Assembly: GCF_000013665.1 (NCBI RefSeq)
Contig: NC_007912.1
Location: 4,023,501 to 4,087,500, forward strand
Direction of reading: 5' to 3'
Length of the DNA stretch: 64,000 nt
Source: Saccharophagus degradans 2-40
GTDB lineage: Bacteria > Pseudomonadota > Gammaproteobacteria > Pseudomonadales > Cellvibrionaceae
Shown: positions 48,945-57,987 of the stretch, in pieces
How positions within the stretch are numbered: position 1 is the first letter of the stretch
How the letters are laid out: each line of letters begins with the position of its first letter
The notes under the pieces: generated by a model
Told to the model about the DNA's origin: nothing
What the model saw: only the letters and a program-made list of their open reading frames with translations
Databases searched by the model: none
Position numbers and translations under genes: made by a program

Positions 48945-50387
48945 ATGGAATGGGAAACCGTTATCGGGCTTGAAGTACACGTTCAGCTCGCCACCAAAAC
49001 AAAAATCTTTTCTGGCGCCAGCACCGCTTTTGGTGCCGAGCCAAATACACAGGCCTGCGCCATTGACCTAGCCATGCCGGGCACCTTGCCCTCCCCCAAC
49101 GCCAAAGCATTTGAATACGCCATTATGTTTGGCTTGGCGGTTAACGCAGAAATTGGCAAGCGCTCTGTGTTTGAACGCAAAAACTATTTTTACCCCGACT
49201 CACCCAAGGGCTACCAAACGACGCAGTTAGAGCAACCCATTGTTGGTGCGGGCTATATCGATATTGAACTGGATGACGGCAGCACAAAGCGTATCCGCAT
49301 CCACCACGCGCACCTCGAAGAAGATGCGGGCAAATCTTTGCACGAAGATTTCCACGATATGACAGGTATCGACCTCAACCGCGCAGGCACGCCACTCATC
49401 GAGGTAGTGACCGAACCCGACATTAGCAACAAAGCCGAAGCTGTTGCTTTCGCGCGCAAATTGCACGCCATTGTCACGTCACTGGGAATAGGCGACGGCG
49501 ACATGTCGCAGGGGTCTATGCGCTTCGACGTGAACATTTCTGTGCGCTTAAAAGGCCAAGAGCTTGGTACGCGCACCGAAACCAAAAACCTAAACTCCTT
49601 CCGCTTTATGGAGCGCTGCATTGATCAAGAAGTGCAACGTCAAATAGAAGTGCTGGAAGACGGCGGTAAAATTACCCAAGAAACGCGCCTGTACAATGGC
49701 GACACCCATACCGCCCGCCCAATGCGCAGCAAAGAAGAAGCCAACGACTACCGCTATTTCCCCTGCCCAGATTTACTACCGGTAGAAATTACTGACGAAT
49801 ACATTCAAAGCTTGCGCGATAAATTGCCAGAGCTACCGGACGCACGCAAAGCGCGCTTTATTGAGCAGTACGGCCTATCCGATTACGACGCGGGCCTGCT
49901 TGGTTCCGACGCCAACACCGCTCACTATTTTGAAGTCTGCGCCAAAGCCTGTGACGACGCCAAGTTAAGTGCAAACTGGGTAGCTGGTGAGCTTGCGGCA
50001 CGTTTAAACAACGAAGAGCTCGCCATACAAAACAGCCCAGTTAACGCCGAGCAGCTAGCAGGCTTAATTGCACGCATTAAAGATCAAACCATCTCCAACA
50101 AAATAGCCAAACAGGTATTCGAAGCCATGTGGCAAGGCGAAGGGGATGCAGATACAGTGATTGAAGCCAAAGGCTTGAAGCAGGTATCTGACAGTGGCGC
50201 ACTAGAAAAAATGGTTGACGATGTGATGGCAGCCAACCAGCAGCAAGTAGACGCCTACCGCGCGGCCGAGCCAGACAAACGCAAAAAAATGTTGGGCTTC
50301 TTTGTGGGGCAAATTATGAAAGCCTCTAAAGGCCAAGCCAACCCACAGCAACTAAACCAAATTTTGTTGAGCAAACTCGACAGCTAA
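48945..50387 (+). CDS. gatB: Asp-tRNA(Asn)/Glu-tRNA(Gln) amidotransferase subunit B
   Basis: The protein has 480 residues. The kinase-like domain starts with EVHVQL and contains the signature around [16 protein letters not shown]; the C-terminal YqeY-like tail binds tRNA. It phosphorylates and amidates mischarged Glu-tRNA or Asp-tRNA. It is 11 bases after gatA. Confidence 0.98.
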   Translation: MEWETVIGLEVHVQLATKTKIFSGASTAFGAEPNTQACAIDLAMPGTLPSPNAKAFEYAIMFGLAVNAEIGKRSVFERKNYFYPDSPKGYQTTQLEQPIVGAGYIDIELDDGSTKRIRIHHAHLEEDAGKSLHEDFHDMTGIDLNRAGTPLIEVVTEPDISNKAEAVAFARKLHAIVTSLGIGDGDMSQGSMRFDVNISVRLKGQELGTRTETKNLNSFRFMERCIDQEVQRQIEVLEDGGKITQETRLYNGDTHTARPMRSKEEANDYRYFPCPDLLPVEITDEYIQSLRDKLPELPDARKARFIEQYGLSDYDAGLLGSDANTAHYFEVCAKACDDAKLSANWVAGELAARLNNEELAIQNSPVNAEQLAGLIARIKDQTISNKIAKQVFEAMWQGEGDADTVIEAKGLKQVSDSGALEKMVDDVMAANQQQVDAYRAAEPDKRKKMLGFFVGQIMKASKGQANPQQLNQILLSKLDS

Positions 50388-50408
50388 TTTTTAACGAGAA
50401 GATTTACC

Positions 50409-50708
50409 ATGGCACTAAAAAAAGATAAACAAAAAGTATTGGGCGAAGTATTTGACGAAGCACGTGTAAGAAGCTTTTTAAATGTACCCGCTCGCCCAGA
50501 CGTTAACCAAGATTACGACATTCTGGAAAAAGCCTATCGCGGCATGAAAGCAGAAAACTTCGAAACCTTTGTTAACTTCTTTAAAGAAGAAGGTCGCGAC
50601 TTAAATGCAAAAAATCCTGCTGGCCAAACTTTTTTACAAGTTATTAGCGAGCACAAATTAGCCGCTGATTATATCGATATACTCAAAAGCGCTGGAGCCA
50701 AGTACTAG
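50409..50708 (+). CDS. PA4642-family protein of unknown function
   Basis: The protein has 99 residues, mostly helical and charged, with no signal or membrane segment. I recognise it as the PA4642 family of gammaproteobacteria (KVLGEVFDEARVRSFL; ENFETFVNFFKEEGRDLNA). The repeat-like C-terminal half resembles half of an ankyrin-type helix pair (G-R-D-L-N-A-K-N-P-x-G-x-T). Its last base is the first of the cysZ start. The function is unknown. Confidence 0.8.
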   Translation: MALKKDKQKVLGEVFDEARVRSFLNVPARPDVNQDYDILEKAYRGMKAENFETFVNFFKEEGRDLNAKNPAGQTFLQVISEHKLAADYIDILKSAGAKY

Positions 50709-51514
50709 TGCCACACCGCAACATATACGATAACCCACCCAACACGCTCACCACCGGTGCCCAGTACTTTGTACAGGGCATCAACCTGTTGTGGCACCCG
50801 CAGTTGCGCGTATACATATTGATCCCCCTGCTGGTGAACTGCATCCTATTTGTTGCGCTTACCACTGTTTTTATCGGTTACTTTAATTACTGGGCAGAAA
50901 TCATTACTGGCAGCATCGAAGTGGATATGGGGTGGTTTACCTCCATCATCGTGTGGGTGCTAAAAGCGCTGGCTTGGTTTGGCCTTATTGTTCTAGGCGT
51001 AATACTATTAATGGTATATGGCTACAGCTTTAACGTTATTACCAATATTATTGCAGCGCCTTTTTACGGCTTGCTTGCCGAAAAAACCGAGATGCTTATT
51101 ACGGGCAAAAAAGGCGAAGGTGAACCCCTCGCGCAAATGATACCCCGTGTAATAGGCCGCGAAATTTCAAAGTTGTGGTACTTTTTATCCCGCGGCTTTG
51201 TCATTATGCTTATTGTATTACTACTTAGCACCATTCCACTTATCAACCTTATCGCACCGTTTATTGGTTTATTGTGGAGTGCATGGTCAATGGCAATTCA
51301 ATACGGCGATTACGCAGCCGATAACAACCGACTGGACTTTAAAGAGCTACGCCAACGCCTGTGGCAAAAGAAATACTCCAGCCTAGGTTTTGGCGGCATT
51401 GTTATGGGCTGCAGTGTGGTGCCCATTCTCAACATTTTTGCTATGCCCGCAGCCGTTACTGGCGGCACAATTTACTGGGTAAAAGAGCTGCGCGATAACC
51501 CTCCCAAACAGTAA
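50708..51514 (+). CDS. cysZ: Sulfate transporter CysZ
   Basis: The protein has 268 residues with several hydrophobic helices and the family segments GAQYFVQGINLLWHPQLR, NIIAAPFYGLLAEK and WSAWSMAIQYGDYAADNN. CysZ brings sulfate into the cell for cysteine synthesis. The GTG start overlaps the preceding stop codon by one base (TAGTG), indicating translational coupling. Confidence 0.93.
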   Translation: MPHRNIYDNPPNTLTTGAQYFVQGINLLWHPQLRVYILIPLLVNCILFVALTTVFIGYFNYWAEIITGSIEVDMGWFTSIIVWVLKALAWFGLIVLGVILLMVYGYSFNVITNIIAAPFYGLLAEKTEMLITGKKGEGEPLAQMIPRVIGREISKLWYFLSRGFVIMLIVLLLSTIPLINLIAPFIGLLWSAWSMAIQYGDYAADNNRLDFKELRQRLWQKKYSSLGFGGIVMGCSVVPILNIFAMPAAVTGGTIYWVKELRDNPPKQ

Positions 51515-51529
51515 ACTAGCCCCCCCTGC

Positions 51530-51579
51530 ATACCTTGCTTTATTGTCTACACTTAATGGAGACACTTTAAGCAAGGTAT
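51530..51579. repeat. 11-base perfect inverted repeat after cysZ
   Basis: ATACCTTGCTT (51530-51540) and AAGCAAGGTAT (51569-51579) can form a long stem with 28 bases between, and a shorter GTCT/AGAC pair inside. It ends seven bases before the chimaeric ORF and no T-run follows. Confidence 0.6.
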
Positions 51580-51586
51580 TGCTCCA

Positions 51587-51979
51587 ATGAGCCCCAAGTA
51601 TTCACCCCTTCTACTAACTGCTGCCATAGTGATAGCGCTGCAAGCCCAAGCGGAGCAAGTACCGCAGCTAGAAACGGTTACCGTAACTGCGCAATACCGC
51701 GCCGAAAATGCGCAAGATGTATCAATTTCCACCTCGGTGCTTACCAGCGACAATATTCGCCAACAAGACATTCACGATAACCACAATATAGCCTTACAAG
51801 TGCCCAGTGTAAGCTACGCTGAATTTGCCCCCGGCCAGGCACTAATTGCCATTCGAGGAATAATATCCGCCGATGATGGCCCAGGCATGGACGATTACCT
51901 AACCAAACCGTTAGATGAAGAAGTATTTATTAAGATGCTCCAACAATGGTTACCAAGCTTAACGCCACCACCACAATAG
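51587..51979 (+). pseudogene. Chimaeric remnant: TonB receptor N-terminus fused to response-regulator C-terminus
   Basis: This 130-residue ORF is made of two unrelated parts. Residues 1-100 are a signal peptide (LLLTAAIVIALQAQAEQ), TonB-box-like ETVTVTAQ and the first part of a TonB-receptor plug domain (ALQVPSVSYAEFAPGQALIAIRGI). Residues 103-130, GMDDYLTKPLDEEVFIKMLQQWL, are the end of a receiver domain, with the conserved Lys-Pro. The barrel, most of the plug and most of the receiver are missing. The frame is intact across the junction near 51884-51898. An internal deletion between a receptor gene and a downstream sensor-kinase or regulator gene explains it. It is probably non-functional. 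Confidence 0.8.
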
Positions 51980-52070
51980 AGCGCAAACACTTTTATGCTT
52001 TATAGCACTAAACTGTTGATTTCTTAAAACCAACCAGCAAGCTCATACGCCACAAAAACCCAACATGTAG

Positions 52071-52100
52071 CATATACTTAAATATACTTAAATATACTTA
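52071..52100 (+). repeat. Three tandem decamers, AT-rich
   Basis: CATATACTTA is followed by two copies of AATATACTTA. Each unit contains TATACT, a good -10 match. They lie 66 bases before the binding-protein start. Confidence 0.75.
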
Positions 52101-52165
52101 ATAATTTCCCCATGAAAATACACCTAGTGGCACCCCTATGTTTCAGCCTGTAATTGGTCTTTAAT

Positions 52166-53080
52166 ATGAAAATTAAAAATAGACTATGGCTAGCGCTGCT
52201 TTTCGGGCTTCTATGCAACTATAGCCATTCACAAACCACCGCCACACCTTCAACCCCCGTTGTAAAGTTAAATGTAAGTGGCTGGAGCCCCAACCTTAAA
52301 AACTATTACATAGCCTTATTTGAAGAGCTTTTAGTGTTAGCGGAACCCCAGTTTGGCCCCCATGAATTAGCACCTATTAGCTTAGAAATAAGCACCAAAC
52401 GTGCAGTACTACTTTCCGAAACAGGAGAGCTGCCACTGGGCTTTGCCACACGCTGGGAATCGATGTACAACAACATAGAAAACAGCAACCTTTATTATTA
52501 CCCATACCTAAACAGGTTACTGGGGTTACGACAAATAATAGTCCCCACCAGCAAACTTGCCGATTTCAGCAACTCAATGTCATTCGAAGAATTTCGCGCG
52601 CTAAAACCTGGGCAAGGCGCCGGCTGGCCAGATGCGGAAATTTACAAAGCCCACAGCATTGAAGTAGTTAACGCTAAAAGTTACGAGTATTTGTTTCCAA
52701 TGCTGCTACTTAATCGCTTCGACTATGTACCGCTAAGCATTTTAGAAATTGATGGCGTACTCGCACAAATAAACAAAAGCGGAAACACCTACAGCGTAGT
52801 ACCCAACCTATATATTTATTACCCCATTCCTGTTTATATTCGCTCAAATAAAATAAGCACCCACACAGACAAACTTGTTGCTTACGCGTTAAAGCGCTAC
52901 TTTAGCGAGGAGCATAAGCAGCAAAATCAACTACTGTTCGACAACCATTTTGCACATGCAAAAAAAGCGCTGCCAACGCGTGAAGATACGATTTTTTATT
53001 TGGATAATAACGCCCTAGAAGACGAATTAAATGAACAGTTTAAGCACGAGTTTAAACAACTATATAAGCTTAGCGATTAA
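52166..53080 (+). CDS. Periplasmic solute-binding-protein-like protein (SBP_bac_3-like fold)
   Basis: The protein has 304 residues with a signal peptide (LWLALLFGLLCNYSHSQ). The body resembles type-3 extracellular solute-binding domains as found in stand-alone periplasmic proteins of marine gammaproteobacteria. No transporter genes are beside it, so it may be a sensor partner rather than part of an importer. A receiver-domain remnant lies just upstream, suggesting a lost two-component system. ATG 52166 is preferred to TTG 52154. The family call is tentative. Confidence 0.6.
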   Translation: MKIKNRLWLALLFGLLCNYSHSQTTATPSTPVVKLNVSGWSPNLKNYYIALFEELLVLAEPQFGPHELAPISLEISTKRAVLLSETGELPLGFATRWESMYNNIENSNLYYYPYLNRLLGLRQIIVPTSKLADFSNSMSFEEFRALKPGQGAGWPDAEIYKAHSIEVVNAKSYEYLFPMLLLNRFDYVPLSILEIDGVLAQINKSGNTYSVVPNLYIYYPIPVYIRSNKISTHTDKLVAYALKRYFSEEHKQQNQLLFDNHFAHAKKALPTREDTIFYLDNNALEDELNEQFKHEFKQLYKLSD

Positions 53081-53130
53081 CCGAAATAATATTGAACAGA
53101 AGTGGGGATACAGCGAAGTAGATACAGAAG

Positions 53131-53162
53131 TAGCAGCATAGAACCAAATTTCTATGCTGCTA
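53131..53162. terminator. Strong hairpin between convergent genes
   Basis: A 13-bp perfect stem (53131-53143 with 53150-53162) lies 50 bases after the binding-protein gene and 73 before the rhlE stop. No T-run, so termination could be partly rho-assisted. Confidence 0.6.
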
Positions 53163-53234
53163 TATTAAACAAACGATTTTCAAAAAATATATTTACCAAA
53201 CAATAGCAATCAATCGATAGCCATCAAACGACAG

Positions 53235-54734
53235 CTAACTTCTAGCAGCCCCTTGTGCACCGCTAGGCTTATTAGTTGGTCGTCTGGCACCCCCACCGGC
53301 TGGCCCACCCTTACCTTTTGGGCCTGTATTGCCATTGCGCGCGCCGGCAGGCTTACCTTGTGTAGCGGGTTTAGCACCTGCAGGGCGAGGCTTGCGCGGC
53401 TTTGCTTTGCCTGCCCACGGGGTATCGGCATTGGCCGCTTTGCTGTCATCGCCACGCGGCTTAGCGCGATTATTGCCACCGCCACTGTTACCACCGCCAC
53501 TGCGGTTCGAAGCACCACCTGCTGGCTTGGGCCGTTTCGGCTTATTGGGGCGAATGGGGCGGGTATCTAATCGAGACTCAGGTAAATTGTGGTCTGGCTC
53601 AAAGCCTTGAATAACTTCGCGAGTGAGCAACGTTTTAGTTAAACGCTCAATCTCTTTTAACATTTGAAATTCGTCGGCACTCACTAGCGAAACGGCATTG
53701 CCCTCTGCGCCAGCACGGCCTGTGCGGCCAATTCGATGCACGTAATCTTCAGCAACCTGAGGTAAGTCGAAGTTCACCACTTGCGGTAGTTGATCAATAT
53801 CCAAACCGCGAGCGGCAATATCGGTGGCTACAAGAATTTTTACCGTGCCATTTTTAAACTCGGCTAACGCTTTAGTGCGTGCGCCTTGGCTTTTGTTGCC
53901 GTGAATCGCCGCTGCTCGCAGGCCACTGCCTTCCAATTGTTTAACTAATTTATTTGCGCCATGCTTGGTGCGAGAGAACACCAACACTTGCTGCCACTTA
54001 TTGGTTTTAATCAAATGGGTAAGCAAAGCGGGCTTTTCTTTTTTATCAACGGGGCAAATCCACTGTTTTACGCGGGTTGCGGTGCTGTTGGGCGGGTTCA
54101 CAGTAATTTCTACTGGGTTATTCACAATACTTTTAGCTAATTCGCGAATATCTTGCGAGAACGTCGCCGAAAACATCAGGTTTTGACGTTTCTTCGGTAA
54201 AATAGCCATAATTTTGCGAATATCGTGAATAAAGCCCATATCGAGCATGCGATCGGCTTCGTCCAACACCAGCATTTCTAGCTGATCAAACTTCACTGCA
54301 CGCTGATTGTATAGGTCCATCAAACGGCCTGGCGTGGCCACTAAAATGTCGACACCGCCGCGCAATTTCATCATTTGCGGGTTAATTTTCACGCCGCCAA
54401 ATACGATGGTAGATTTAATAGGCAAGTACTTGCCGTATAGGGCAACGTTTTCACCTACCTGTGCTGCAAGCTCTCGCGTAGGAGTAAGTACTAACGCACG
54501 TGCCTGATTCGGCTTTACTTTACGGCCGTTTTCTATGCCTTCTGCCAGTATTTCTAAAATGGGCAATGTAAACCCCGCCGTCTTACCCGTACCGGTTTGC
54601 GCAGCGGCCATCACATCGCGCCCTTCTAATACAGGGGGAATGGCTTGCGCTTGAATTGGGGTAGGGGTTTCGTAGCCTTGTTCGAGTACGGCTTTCTGAA
54701 TGGCGGGACAAAGGCCAAGTTCGGCAAATTTCAT
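53235..54734 (-). CDS. rhlE: DEAD-box RNA helicase, RhlE-like
   Basis: The protein has 499 residues. All helicase motifs are visible: Q motif ([11 protein letters not shown]), [19 protein letters not shown] in [22 protein letters not shown] and [10 protein letters not shown]. The last 130 residues are low complexity, rich in Gly, Asn, Pro, Lys and Arg, typical of RNA-binding tails. RhlE helicases act in ribosome maturation and RNA decay. The ATG at 54734 (MKFAELGL) fits the family; the extra 20 codons upstream do not. Confidence 0.93.
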   Translation of the reverse strand: MKFAELGLCPAIQKAVLEQGYETPTPIQAQAIPPVLEGRDVMAAAQTGTGKTAGFTLPILEILAEGIENGRKVKPNQARALVLTPTRELAAQVGENVALYGKYLPIKSTIVFGGVKINPQMMKLRGGVDILVATPGRLMDLYNQRAVKFDQLEMLVLDEADRMLDMGFIHDIRKIMAILPKKRQNLMFSATFSQDIRELAKSIVNNPVEITVNPPNSTATRVKQWICPVDKKEKPALLTHLIKTNKWQQVLVFSRTKHGANKLVKQLEGSGLRAAAIHGNKSQGARTKALAEFKNGTVKILVATDIAARGLDIDQLPQVVNFDLPQVAEDYVHRIGRTGRAGAEGNAVSLVSADEFQMLKEIERLTKTLLTREVIQGFEPDHNLPESRLDTRPIRPNKPKRPKPAGGASNRSGGGNSGGGNNRAKPRGDDSKAANADTPWAGKAKPRKPRPAGAKPATQGKPAGARNGNTGPKGKGGPAGGGARRPTNKPSGAQGAARS

Positions 54735-54895
54735 ATTGGGGTCTGCATCAACTAAAGGGCGCGCAGGATACAGGATTGCAGCCACAATGGCCAATAATTG
54801 ATCAAATTTAACGCAATATTTTGTGCTTCCCTCGAAGCTATAGGCCTTTCGATGTATCCTGTCGCTTCATTCCCGATATATTGTGTTGTTAGCCC

Positions 54896-55309
54896 GTGGT
54901 TATTATCTCTTCCAACATTACTATTCCCGCCGATGAAATAGAGCTTAGCGCCATTCGTGCACAAGGGGCAGGCGGCCAAAACGTAAACAAAGTTTCCTCG
55001 GCTATTCACCTGCGCTTTGATATTCGCGCTTCGTCGCTGCCAGAGTTTTATAAAGAGCGTTTACTAGGGCTTAAAGACTCGCGAATAAGTAAAGAAGGGG
55101 TGCTAATTATTAAAGCCCAGCAATTTCGCACCCAAGAGAAAAACCGCGAAGACGCACTGGCACGCTTAAAAGAACTCGTGCTGCAGGCCACTACCTTTCA
55201 AAAAGCGCGCAAACCCACCAAGCCTACCAAGGCCTCTAAAACGCGCAGAATGGATGGCAAAACTCAACGCGGCAAAATTAAAGCCATGCGCGGGAAGGTA
55301 TTCGATTAA
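54896..55309 (+). CDS. arfB: Alternative ribosome-rescue factor ArfB (peptidyl-tRNA hydrolase)
   Basis: The protein has 137 residues. The GGQ motif is [12 protein letters not shown], as in release factors, and the C-terminal tail is strongly basic (K-A-R-K-P-T-K-P..., [10 protein letters not shown]) to enter the empty mRNA channel. It frees ribosomes stalled without a stop codon. The GTG start has no clear ribosome-binding site. Confidence 0.93.
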   Translation: MVIISSNITIPADEIELSAIRAQGAGGQNVNKVSSAIHLRFDIRASSLPEFYKERLLGLKDSRISKEGVLIIKAQQFRTQEKNREDALARLKELVLQATTFQKARKPTKPTKASKTRRMDGKTQRGKIKAMRGKVFD

Positions 55310-55478
55310 CCCCAGCCAATGTGTTTAATATAAGTGTGCGGCGCGCGTTCACGCTGCTGACAATCGTCACGAAGATAGCTAAGCGAGTGAATTATTTAGG
55401 CTCTCGCAAAAATAATAGAGCTATTTATCACCAAACGGCGTGTGCAAGGCACAAAGTTCAATCTACAGGTAAACCCCC

Positions 55479-56243
55479 TTAGCCAGGTAAAAACGCGCGA
55501 TAATCGCCGTTGCGTAACTCCACTAAGCAGTGCTTGAAAAGACGGTGCAGGTACTTATCGTTTAGTAACTCTTCCGCAGGCCCCGCCACCACTTCGCCCT
55601 CGCCCATAACAAAGATCAAATGATCGCAATAGCGTACAGCGAGATTAATATCGTGCAGGGTCATTATTACGCGGCCCTGCTCACTGTGTGTTTGCGCACA
55701 AATAATATCGAGCAGTGCAATTTGATAGTGTAAATCGAGGTGATTGCTCGGTTCATCTAACACGTATATGTCGGGGTTTTGCACCAGCAATGTAGCCAGC
55801 GCCAAGCGCTGTCGCTCGCCGCCTGAAAGAGTATTTACATCACGCTTAACTAGCGGCAGCAAATCTACTTGAGCAAGCGCATCGAGCGCAATTTTTTCGT
55901 CGTGGCTAGATTCAAATTGCCACGGCGCCAAATAGGGGTGGCGGCCAATAAGGGCGGTATCTAAAACCGTGGACGGAAAAGGATCGCTCACTTCTTGCAG
56001 TAATATACCCAGTTTTTGCGCTAAACGTTTGCGCGACCATAGCGACACATCAATGCCATCTACCAGTACATTGCCAGCATCGGGCTTACGCAACCCAGCC
56101 AAGGTATGAAGTAACGTGGTTTTGCCAATGCCATTTTGACCGAGCACGCCCCACACTTTGCCCTGACTAAAATCTAAATCTAACCCGCGGCATACTTGCT
56201 TACCGCCCACGGCCAAATCGAGCCACTGTAATTGAATACTCAT
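55479..56243 (-). CDS. btuD: Cobalamin/iron-siderophore ABC transporter ATPase (BtuD/FecE-like)
   Basis: The protein has 254 residues. Walker A GQNGIGKTTLLHTLAGL, signature TLSGGERQRLALA, Walker B IYVLDEPSNHLD, and the His switch in MTLHDINLA are intact. Its ATG overlaps the stop of the permease gene (ATGA) with GGAG seven bases ahead. Family alone cannot separate cobalamin from siderophore uptake; the adjacent cobU and btuF-type genes favour cobalamin. Confidence 0.88.
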   Translation of the reverse strand: MSIQLQWLDLAVGGKQVCRGLDLDFSQGKVWGVLGQNGIGKTTLLHTLAGLRKPDAGNVLVDGIDVSLWSRKRLAQKLGILLQEVSDPFPSTVLDTALIGRHPYLAPWQFESSHDEKIALDALAQVDLLPLVKRDVNTLSGGERQRLALATLLVQNPDIYVLDEPSNHLDLHYQIALLDIICAQTHSEQGRVIMTLHDINLAVRYCDHLIFVMGEGEVVAGPAEELLNDKYLHRLFKHCLVELRNGDYRAFLPG

Positions 56244-57226
56244 CGCTCGGCTCCACCGGCCATGCCGCGATTTAAAATAAACAAATACAATGGCACGCCT
56301 AGCAATGCGGTAACCACCCCCACCGGCAACTGCTCGGGCGCAATCAATGTGCGCGCCAAAGTATCGGCCAATACCAGCAAGGTGCCACCAAACAAAACCG
56401 ATGCCAGCAACAGGAAGCGGTGATCCACAACGCCGCACAACCTAATAAGGTGCGGCGCCAATAGGCCAATAAAACCAATACTACCAGCGACCGTAACCGC
56501 TGTGGCACTTAGCAGAGAAGATAAAAAGTAAAGCAAAATACGCAAGCGCCCAACATTCACACCAAGAGATTGCGCCTGCTTATCACCGCGAGCCAGTAAA
56601 TTGAGCGAGCGCCCAACCATAAGGGCGACACACAAACCAAACACCAATACTGCGCCCCCCCATAGCGGAATATCCGCATGGGACAAATCTCCCATCATCC
56701 AAAACAACATGCCATGTACACGGGTATTTAAGCTTATAGCCAGCATAAAACTAATGACTGCTCCCCAGCCTGCAGCGATAACCACACCCGTTAGCAGTAA
56801 TCGCAAGGTGTTCCAGCCCCCCACCCCATGGGCTAAAGCAAACACCAGCAGCATAGACAGCACAGCCCCAAAAAAAGCGCCCGCAGAAATAAAAAACGCC
56901 CCCGCCCCAAGCATAATGGCCAACAGTGCAAATACCGCAGCACCGCCAGATACCCCAAGAATATAAGGGTCTGCCAGCGGGTTGCGCAGCAATACCTGCA
57001 TAAGCACACCACTAGCCGCCAACAAACCGCCCACCACAAATGCACTACTAGCGCGGGGCAAGCGCAATTGCCACACAATGTTGCCGTGTAAACTTTCACC
57101 GGGGTTAACCAGCGCGCTAAGCGTTTGCGTAAAACTAAGTTGCGCACTGCCAATGCTTAGTGCCAGCACCATGGCCAGCACTGCCAGCGCAGCAAGAAAA
57201 ATAATTAACGGGATAGGCTTAGCCAT
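56240..57226 (-). CDS. btuC: Cobalamin ABC transporter permease (BtuC/FecCD-like)
   Basis: The protein has 328 residues with about ten hydrophobic helices and FecCD motifs (RLPRASSAFVVGGLLAASGVLMQ, NPLADPYILGVSGGA, GSIGFIGLLAPHL). I take the ATG at 57226 (MAKPIPLII); a longer frame to 57394 has no matching N-terminus. The gene is divergent from cobU. Confidence 0.87.
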   Translation of the reverse strand: MAKPIPLIIFLAALAVLAMVLALSIGSAQLSFTQTLSALVNPGESLHGNIVWQLRLPRASSAFVVGGLLAASGVLMQVLLRNPLADPYILGVSGGAAVFALLAIMLGAGAFFISAGAFFGAVLSMLLVFALAHGVGGWNTLRLLLTGVVIAAGWGAVISFMLAISLNTRVHGMLFWMMGDLSHADIPLWGGAVLVFGLCVALMVGRSLNLLARGDKQAQSLGVNVGRLRILLYFLSSLLSATAVTVAGSIGFIGLLAPHLIRLCGVVDHRFLLLASVLFGGTLLVLADTLARTLIAPEQLPVGVVTALLGVPLYLFILNRGMAGGAER

Positions 57227-57459
57227 ATTTTCAACCACATTACATTCGCCCGCTTGGCGGGTTAATAGGCTTAGCGCCCAAATTGGCGGCAAGTATACCG
57301 TCATACACCCGCTGCAGCGACACAGGTGCTTTTTGTTGTCCTTGTGTTGTTCTGGCGGCGGCCTTTCGCCAATCTTAACTTTGGCCACAACCACATTAAA
57401 TTCATTCGCTATGGGCTATACTGCACGCCCATCTACATACCTGTGTTCAAAACTGAATT

Positions 57460-57987
57460 ATGGCCCATTGTGAATTAATACTAGGCGGCGCGCGTTCGGG
57501 CAAAAGTTCGCTGGCCCAAAAGCGAGCAGCCTCCCTCACAAACGGCAGCAATATTATTTATATTGCAACCGCAACGGCTGGCGATAGTGAAATGGCTGCG
57601 CGAATACAGCACCATAAACAAAACCGGCCAACAGAGTGGCAAGTTGTAGAGCAGCCCATCTATTTAGCCGATACAATAGCCCAGCACGATAAACCTAACA
57701 CGGTAATATTAGTAGACTGCCTTACCCTGTGGCTTACAAACCTATTGTGCAACGCCAACACCAGTTTGCTAACGCAGCAAAAAAATGCGCTTTTAAGTGT
57801 GCTCTCACAACCACAGGGCAATATTATTTTAGTCAGCAATGAAACCGGCCTTGGGGTCATTCCCGCCGACCCACTTAGCCGTCAATTTGTGGATGAAGCG
57901 GGCTGGCTACATCAACAAATTGCTCAACAGTCCAACCGCGTAACATACTGCATAGCAGGCTTAGAGCACTCACTAAAAAATGAATAA
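57460..57987 (+). CDS. cobU: Adenosylcobinamide kinase / adenosylcobinamide-phosphate guanylyltransferase
   Basis: The protein has 175 residues. The P-loop is GGARSGKSSLAQ and the second motif is ILVDCLTLWLTNLL. CobU phosphorylates adenosylcobinamide and adds GMP, serving salvage of imported incomplete corrinoids. It overlaps btuF by eight bases. No cobS, cobT or cobC is in the window. Confidence 0.93.
   Translation: MAHCELILGGARSGKSSLAQKRAASLTNGSNIIYIATATAGDSEMAARIQHHKQNRPTEWQVVEQPIYLADTIAQHDKPNTVILVDCLTLWLTNLLCNANTSLLTQQKNALLSVLSQPQGNIILVSNETGLGVIPADPLSRQFVDEAGWLHQQIAQQSNRVTYCIAGLEHSLKNE

Noticed and set aside
52071-52100. CRISPR-like repeats
   Set aside because: The units are 10 bases and directly adjacent, with no spacers and no cas genes.
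52112-52153. 13-codon leader-peptide ORF before the binding-protein gene
   Set aside because: No ribosome-binding site, no regulatory codons and no attenuator hairpin follow it.
57227-57459. Cobalamin riboswitch between btuC and cobU
   Set aside because: I could not find the conserved B12-box sequence on either strand by eye.
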